Source of the DNA: an uncultured Collinsella sp.
GTDB lineage: Bacteria > Actinomycetota > Coriobacteriia > Coriobacteriales > Coriobacteriaceae
DNA length: 61,477 bases
Direction: 5' to 3'
NCBI GenBank assembly: GCA_900541715.1
Contig: UQLI01000009.1
Location: 1-61,477 of the forward strand
The first letter of the stretch is position 1, and each line of letters starts with the position of its first letter. This document shows, in pieces, positions 58,430-61,477 of this stretch. The position numbers and the translations under genes were made by a program. Under the pieces are notes generated by a model, which did not search any database, was not told where the DNA came from, and saw only the letters and a program-made list of their open reading frames with translations.

Positions 58430-58801
58430 CTATCGCTCGGATTCGGAGACAATTTGCCTACAGGCTCGTTCCAGCGCAGGGAACTCCATCGTCACTGCAT
58501 CCCAAACAACCGAGCGGTCGACATTGCCGTAATCATGCGCAAGATAATTTCTCATGCCGATAATTCCACGCCACTCAATTTCGGGATGAAGCCGCTGCGA
58601 GCGTTCCGACAACTTGCCCGCTTCTTCCGTCACCCTAAGCGCACACATCAAAAGGGAGTCCGCCAACGCCCTCGTCCGCACGTCATTCGCATGCAGAAAC
58701 TGGTCCTCGGTGATATCAAAAGCCTTGATGCGCTCGTTCGTTTCAGAGATGGCTTCCAAAACCTCTTGAGCGCGGAGACCGTCTGACTTACGCGCGATCA
58801 T
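58430..58801 (-). CDS. hepT: HepT-type HEPN toxin
   Basis: 123 residues, DUF86 HEPN ribonuclease. The catalytic motif R-x4-H-x-Y is exact: R84, H89, Y91 in RNYLAHDY. In MntA/HepT systems the antitoxin nucleotidyltransferase modifies this Tyr with AMP. ATG 58801 overlaps the antitoxin by 14 bp and follows AAGGAG. Antitoxin here is a fusion (see 58788). Confidence 0.88.
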   Translation of the reverse strand: MIARKSDGLRAQEVLEAISETNERIKAFDITEDQFLHANDVRTRALADSLLMCALRVTEEAGKLSERSQRLHPEIEWRGIIGMRNYLAHDYGNVDRSVVWDAVTMEFPALERACRQIVSESER

Positions 58802-59282
58802 AAAGGATCACTCCTTCGCGCTCGATTACCGCGGCAAGATCGTCATCAAGATGGTCGCTCGAGACGAGATCAACCTGCCTCCCGGTTTCTTTGCGCACCG
58901 CCTCGCCAAATGCCGACAGCGCGAAAAGACCAAAGCCCTGCTCGCGATCGACTTCGAGACGCAAGTCAATATCACTATCGACATGCGCCTCGCCCCGGGC
59001 ATACGAACCAAAAAGAATCACGGTTTTGATGGCGGGAATCGAGCTGGCCGCCTCGCAGACGGCGGACTCAATCTGGGCAGTATCCAAAATGCCCGCCGCG
59101 GCGCTTTCGCTCGCAGAGTTTTTACCAAGTGAAGGAACAAACGGCAGCGAGCGCTCGCGCAACATCTGCCTCATGAACATATTGACCGCAACGGACGAAG
59201 TCATGCCGAGTTCTTCGCACAGCTCCGCAAATGAATCTTTAATTGACGAGTCCACTCGCACACTCAACACAGACGCAGCCAT
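58788..59282 (-). CDS. RelB-like/MntA fusion antitoxin
   Basis: 164 residues. Residues 5-50 (SVLSVRVDSSIKDSFAELCE...) read as a RelB/DinJ ribbon-helix-helix antitoxin domain with SLPF tail. After a linker (50-75), a minimal nucleotidyltransferase (MntA) carries G92-S93-x10-D104-x-D106 (FGSYARGEAHVDSDIDL) and a third Asp (QVDLVSS). The fold order joins operator binding to AMP transfer in one polypeptide. ATG 59282 follows AGGAGG. First gene of the pair with hepT. Confidence 0.85.
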   Translation of the reverse strand: MAASVLSVRVDSSIKDSFAELCEELGMTSSVAVNMFMRQMLRERSLPFVPSLGKNSASESAAAGILDTAQIESAVCEAASSIPAIKTVILFGSYARGEAHVDSDIDLRLEVDREQGFGLFALSAFGEAVRKETGRQVDLVSSDHLDDDLAAVIEREGVILYDRA

Positions 59283-59293
59283 GGATACCTCCT

Positions 59294-59321
59294 GTATGAC
59301 ATTGTCTATATATTATCATAC
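59294..59321. promoter_or_regulatory. Operator-like dyad of the mntA-hepT operon
   Basis: GTATGA (59294-59299) and TCATAC (59316-59321) flank an AT-rich core, just upstream of the ribosome site on the minus strand. Candidate binding site for the RelB-like domain of the fusion. A TGCTAGC, as in the other RHH operator (21234-21270), lies at 59323-59329. Confidence 0.45.
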
Positions 59322-59324
59322 ATG

Positions 59325-60347
59325 CTAGCGCGAGGTCGAGGCGCGGTGTTCGATGTGGCCGGGGATCTCGATGCGCTTGGGGGCGAGCTTTGCGGCATCG
59401 CCCACGGTGGTGGTAACAACATCGATGCGCTCGGACAGGCGCTCGACCACACACTCGGCAATGGTGAGGGTGTCCTGCGCGGCCGTGGTCACGCCGCCAA
59501 AGAGCACGTGGTTCCAGGGGTAGTCGTCAAACGTCGCGATCTTGAGCCCCGCCGGCAGCGAGGGACCAAGCTGCGCCAGTGCCTCGGTCAGACGCAGGAA
59601 AACCAGGCCGTTGACAGCAATGAGGCCGAGCTTTTTGCCGGCATAGCCGCGGATGGTCTCGTCCAAGCGGCCGACGCCCGTGGCACCGCCGTCGGCCAGG
59701 GTGACGACCTCGCCCGCAAGGCCGCGTCGCGAAAGCTCGTCGGCAAAGGCCTCGGCGCGCTCTCGACGCACGGGGCTGTCGTCGCTTGCCTCGGTGAGCA
59801 GGCACAGGCGCTCACTGCCAGCGGCGGCCAAGGCGTCTACCAGGCCGGCGACCAGCTCACGGTTGTTAGATGTCACCAGATCGACACCACCGTCGGCAAC
59901 ATCGCGGTCGAGCAGCACAACGGGCAGACGTCCCGCTGCCGCGGCAATCGCCTCGTCATTGCCTCCGCAGGTGTTGACGACCAGGCCGTCCACGCCGGCA
60001 TCGATAAGTCTGGTGAGCGACTCGGCCTCCTTGGCGGAATCGTTGCCGCTAATGGCAGTCATAAGTGAGCAGCCGCGCGCGGCGGCGCTGGCGGAAAGTC
60101 CTTCGAGCATGGCGCTCGAGAACGGGTTGGCGATGTCGGCCAGGATCACGCCGATGAGGTTGGTGCGTGAGCTGCGCAGATTGCGTGCGGCGGCACGCGG
60201 GCGATAGCCGGTGCGCTCGATAACCGCCGCGATGCGAGCGCGGGTCTCCTCGGTCATCTGCCCGGGGCGGTTGTTGAGATAGCGCGAGACCGTGGCCGGG
60301 CTCACGCCCGCCTCGGCGGCAATGTCCTTGATTCTCATCTGCGCCAT
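59325..60347 (-). CDS. LacI-family transcriptional regulator
   Basis: 340 residues. N-terminal helix-turn-helix and hinge (MRIKDIAAEAGVSPATVSRYLN...), then periplasmic-binding-like effector domain (LIGVILADIANPF, DGLVVNTCGGN, PVVLLDRD). ATG 60347 is taken with GGGGT upstream; Met four codons later is close behind. No catabolic gene adjoins in the window, so the target is unknown. The stop lies inside the mntA promoter region. Confidence 0.9.
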   Translation of the reverse strand: MAQMRIKDIAAEAGVSPATVSRYLNNRPGQMTEETRARIAAVIERTGYRPRAAARNLRSSRTNLIGVILADIANPFSSAMLEGLSASAAARGCSLMTAISGNDSAKEAESLTRLIDAGVDGLVVNTCGGNDEAIAAAAGRLPVVLLDRDVADGGVDLVTSNNRELVAGLVDALAAAGSERLCLLTEASDDSPVRRERAEAFADELSRRGLAGEVVTLADGGATGVGRLDETIRGYAGKKLGLIAVNGLVFLRLTEALAQLGPSLPAGLKIATFDDYPWNHVLFGGVTTAAQDTLTIAECVVERLSERIDVVTTTVGDAAKLAPKRIEIPGHIEHRASTSR

Positions 60348-60470
60348 GGCGCACCCCGTTTCCCAATTGTCGGCGGTCTGAGCCATTTTAGGCATTTTTA
60401 AAAATCTCGGTTGCAAAACGCTGTAGGTGAGCCGCATCGTTTTTGCGTCTCGAGCAGATGCGATGATGGG

Positions 60471-61163
60471 CTAGATAGACGAGTCTTTAGGCAGCTCAAA
60501 GTAGTCGGGATGCAAGGCGATAACCGGGCCCTGCTCTTCGGGCATCAGGTGCAAGTGCGTCTCTGCCAGATAACTCGCCGCATCGGTATCGCCCCTCTTA
60601 ATGGCCTCGAGAATCCGGCGATGCTGCCGACGAATCGGCTCCCAATCCAGATCCTGCGACACCATACGCAACCAGTTGTATCGCTCAAAATGCGTGTTGA
60701 TGCTCTTCATCCAATCCCACAACATGTGACGATCGGCAATCTCAAAACATGTCTCATGGAACAAGTTGTCCAGATCGAAAAAGCGACGTGTTTCGCTATG
60801 GTCGAGTGACTCGGACTCGGCAAGAATCTGCTCAAGCCGCTGCTTTTGCTCGGGCGTAGCAGCCGAACAACATTTAATGAGCACGCTTCTCTCGAGCTTC
60901 TCGCGCAAGAAACAGGCGTTCTCGGCGCGCTCCATGCTGATTTTTGAGACATAAGTGCCGCTTTTGGGACGCGTTTCCACCAGCTCCTGCTCACGCAGGC
61001 GCACAAAGGACTCGCGAATGGGCGTGCGCCCGATTCCCGTCTCCTTTTCCAGACCAATCGCCGAAAGGCGCGTGCCAGGCTTGAGCTCGGCATAGATGAT
61101 CTTGGAGCGCAATGCGTTGTATGCCTGGTCTTGCAGGCTCTGATAATGCTGGTGTTGTTCCAT
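60471..61163 (-). CDS. GntR-family (FadR/FCD) transcriptional regulator
   Basis: 230 residues. Winged helix (YNALRSKIIYAELKPGTRLSAIGLEKETGIGRTPIRESFVRL) and an FCD all-helical effector domain with DNLFHETCF, HRRILEAI and ETHLHL supplying Asp/His metal-site residues. ATG 61163 follows GAGGG. Adjacent to the LacI gene but with a 123-bp gap; targets unknown. Confidence 0.9.
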   Translation of the reverse strand: MEQHQHYQSLQDQAYNALRSKIIYAELKPGTRLSAIGLEKETGIGRTPIRESFVRLREQELVETRPKSGTYVSKISMERAENACFLREKLERSVLIKCCSAATPEQKQRLEQILAESESLDHSETRRFFDLDNLFHETCFEIADRHMLWDWMKSINTHFERYNWLRMVSQDLDWEPIRRQHRRILEAIKRGDTDAASYLAETHLHLMPEEQGPVIALHPDYFELPKDSSI

Positions 61164-61236
61164 AAAGCCCTCGGATGAAGCCCACGGTTTGTCGAATATC
61201 ACCACGTAATACTATCGCATCCCCCGCCCCCTCATA

Positions 61237-61303
61237 AGTTGCGGTGGAATAGTTCCTGCTCAAAGCCTTCAGCAGCAAAAACAGGAACTATTCCACCGCA
61301 ACT
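61237..61303. repeat. 22-bp perfect inverted repeat at the window end
   Basis: AGTTGCGGTGGAATAGTTCC plus two more bases (61237-61258) pair with 61282-61303; loop of 23 nt. No T tract, so more likely a repeat hairpin than a terminator. The rest of 61164-61477 has no gene I would call; another dyad (ACGCTCC/GGAGCGT) starts at 61439 and reaches the window edge. Confidence 0.75.
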
Positions 61304-61477
61304 TCCAACAGTCTTTTTGGGACGGGGCTTTTTTGGCTACCCTGAGCCGCAGGTCGGCCCCTTGCCACAAAAGGGGCCCATCTACTACGTTAACGCGGAG
61401 AGCCCAGACCATGCTGAAAAGTGCAAAAACAAAACCGACGCTCCTATAAGTTGTCAAGAGGCAGTTTGCGGGAGCGT

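Noticed and set aside
61269..61457. 62-codon minus-strand frame at the window end
   Set aside because: Starts inside the inverted repeat region without a ribosome site and has a Cys-rich accidental tail.

Overview
The window looks like chromosome of a high-GC gut actinobacterium of the class Coriobacteriia, most likely Collinsella or a close relative. This is inferred from the GC-rich, strongly biased third codon positions, the gene complement (two unrelated glutamine synthetases, GatCAB, an OmpR-type regulator beside glnA, LPxTG pili with a class C sortase) and dense intergenic palindromes. No 16S or other marker gene is present, so the genus is an inference. No phage, plasmid or insertion-sequence genes were seen.

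Layout. 0.3-8.5 kb: type III glutamine synthetase (minus), then a plus-strand methionine/one-carbon operon (metF, a free-standing methionine synthase reactivation domain, metH without that domain) and a UPF0210 gene. 8.5-13.3 kb: a giant hairpin element, a methyltransferase, a YhbY RNA-binding protein and a 999-residue AAA/BTAD regulator. 13.7-18.7 kb (minus): amino-sugar genes (nagB, PTS IIA, glmM), ribosomal proteins L13-S9, and a patatin-like protein. 18.8-21.3 kb: a 62-bp tandem hairpin array, tmRNA, a small unknown gene and a PIN toxin-antitoxin pair. 21.3-27.9 kb (minus): a P1B-type ATPase with its small DUF6110-type partner, then gatC-gatA-gatB. 28-37.4 kb (minus): class C sortase, a winged-helix regulator and a three-gene pilus operon. 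37.9-44.2 kb (minus): HAD phosphatase, MFS transporter, moaC-mobB fusion, moaA, and an unknown protein with an endonuclease-like C terminus. 44.4-50.7 kb: a heterodimeric ABC exporter, divergent from a MATE exporter with its MerR regulator. 50.8-61.2 kb (minus): a Phd/PIN toxin-antitoxin pair, ligA, an HtrA protease, an OmpR/GlnR-like regulator, glnA, a HepT/MntA toxin-antitoxin pair whose antitoxin carries a fused RelB-type DNA-binding domain, and LacI and GntR regulators.

How parts connect. Nitrogen: both glutamine synthetase genes carry a GTTTC-n6-TTA-type element 80 and 66 bases upstream of their starts, and a GlnR-like regulator is encoded just after glnA, which suggests one shared regulon. 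Methionine: the cobalamin methionine synthase is split into two proteins in one operon with its methyl-folate supplier metF. Surface: three sortase substrates and one pilus sortase lie within 10 kb. Drug export: a MerR-type operator precedes the MATE gene.

The most unusual signal is non-coding. Two long perfect inverted repeats (32- and 40-bp arms) stand downstream of unrelated genes. They share a conserved internal-loop core and an ATTAA apical loop, while both helices differ in sequence between copies and still pair within each copy. This is the pattern expected of a structured element maintained for its fold. At least two further families of intergenic hairpin (a CCACCACAAAGG family with five copies and a CATCACAACATTCGA family with three) recur downstream of minus-strand genes.
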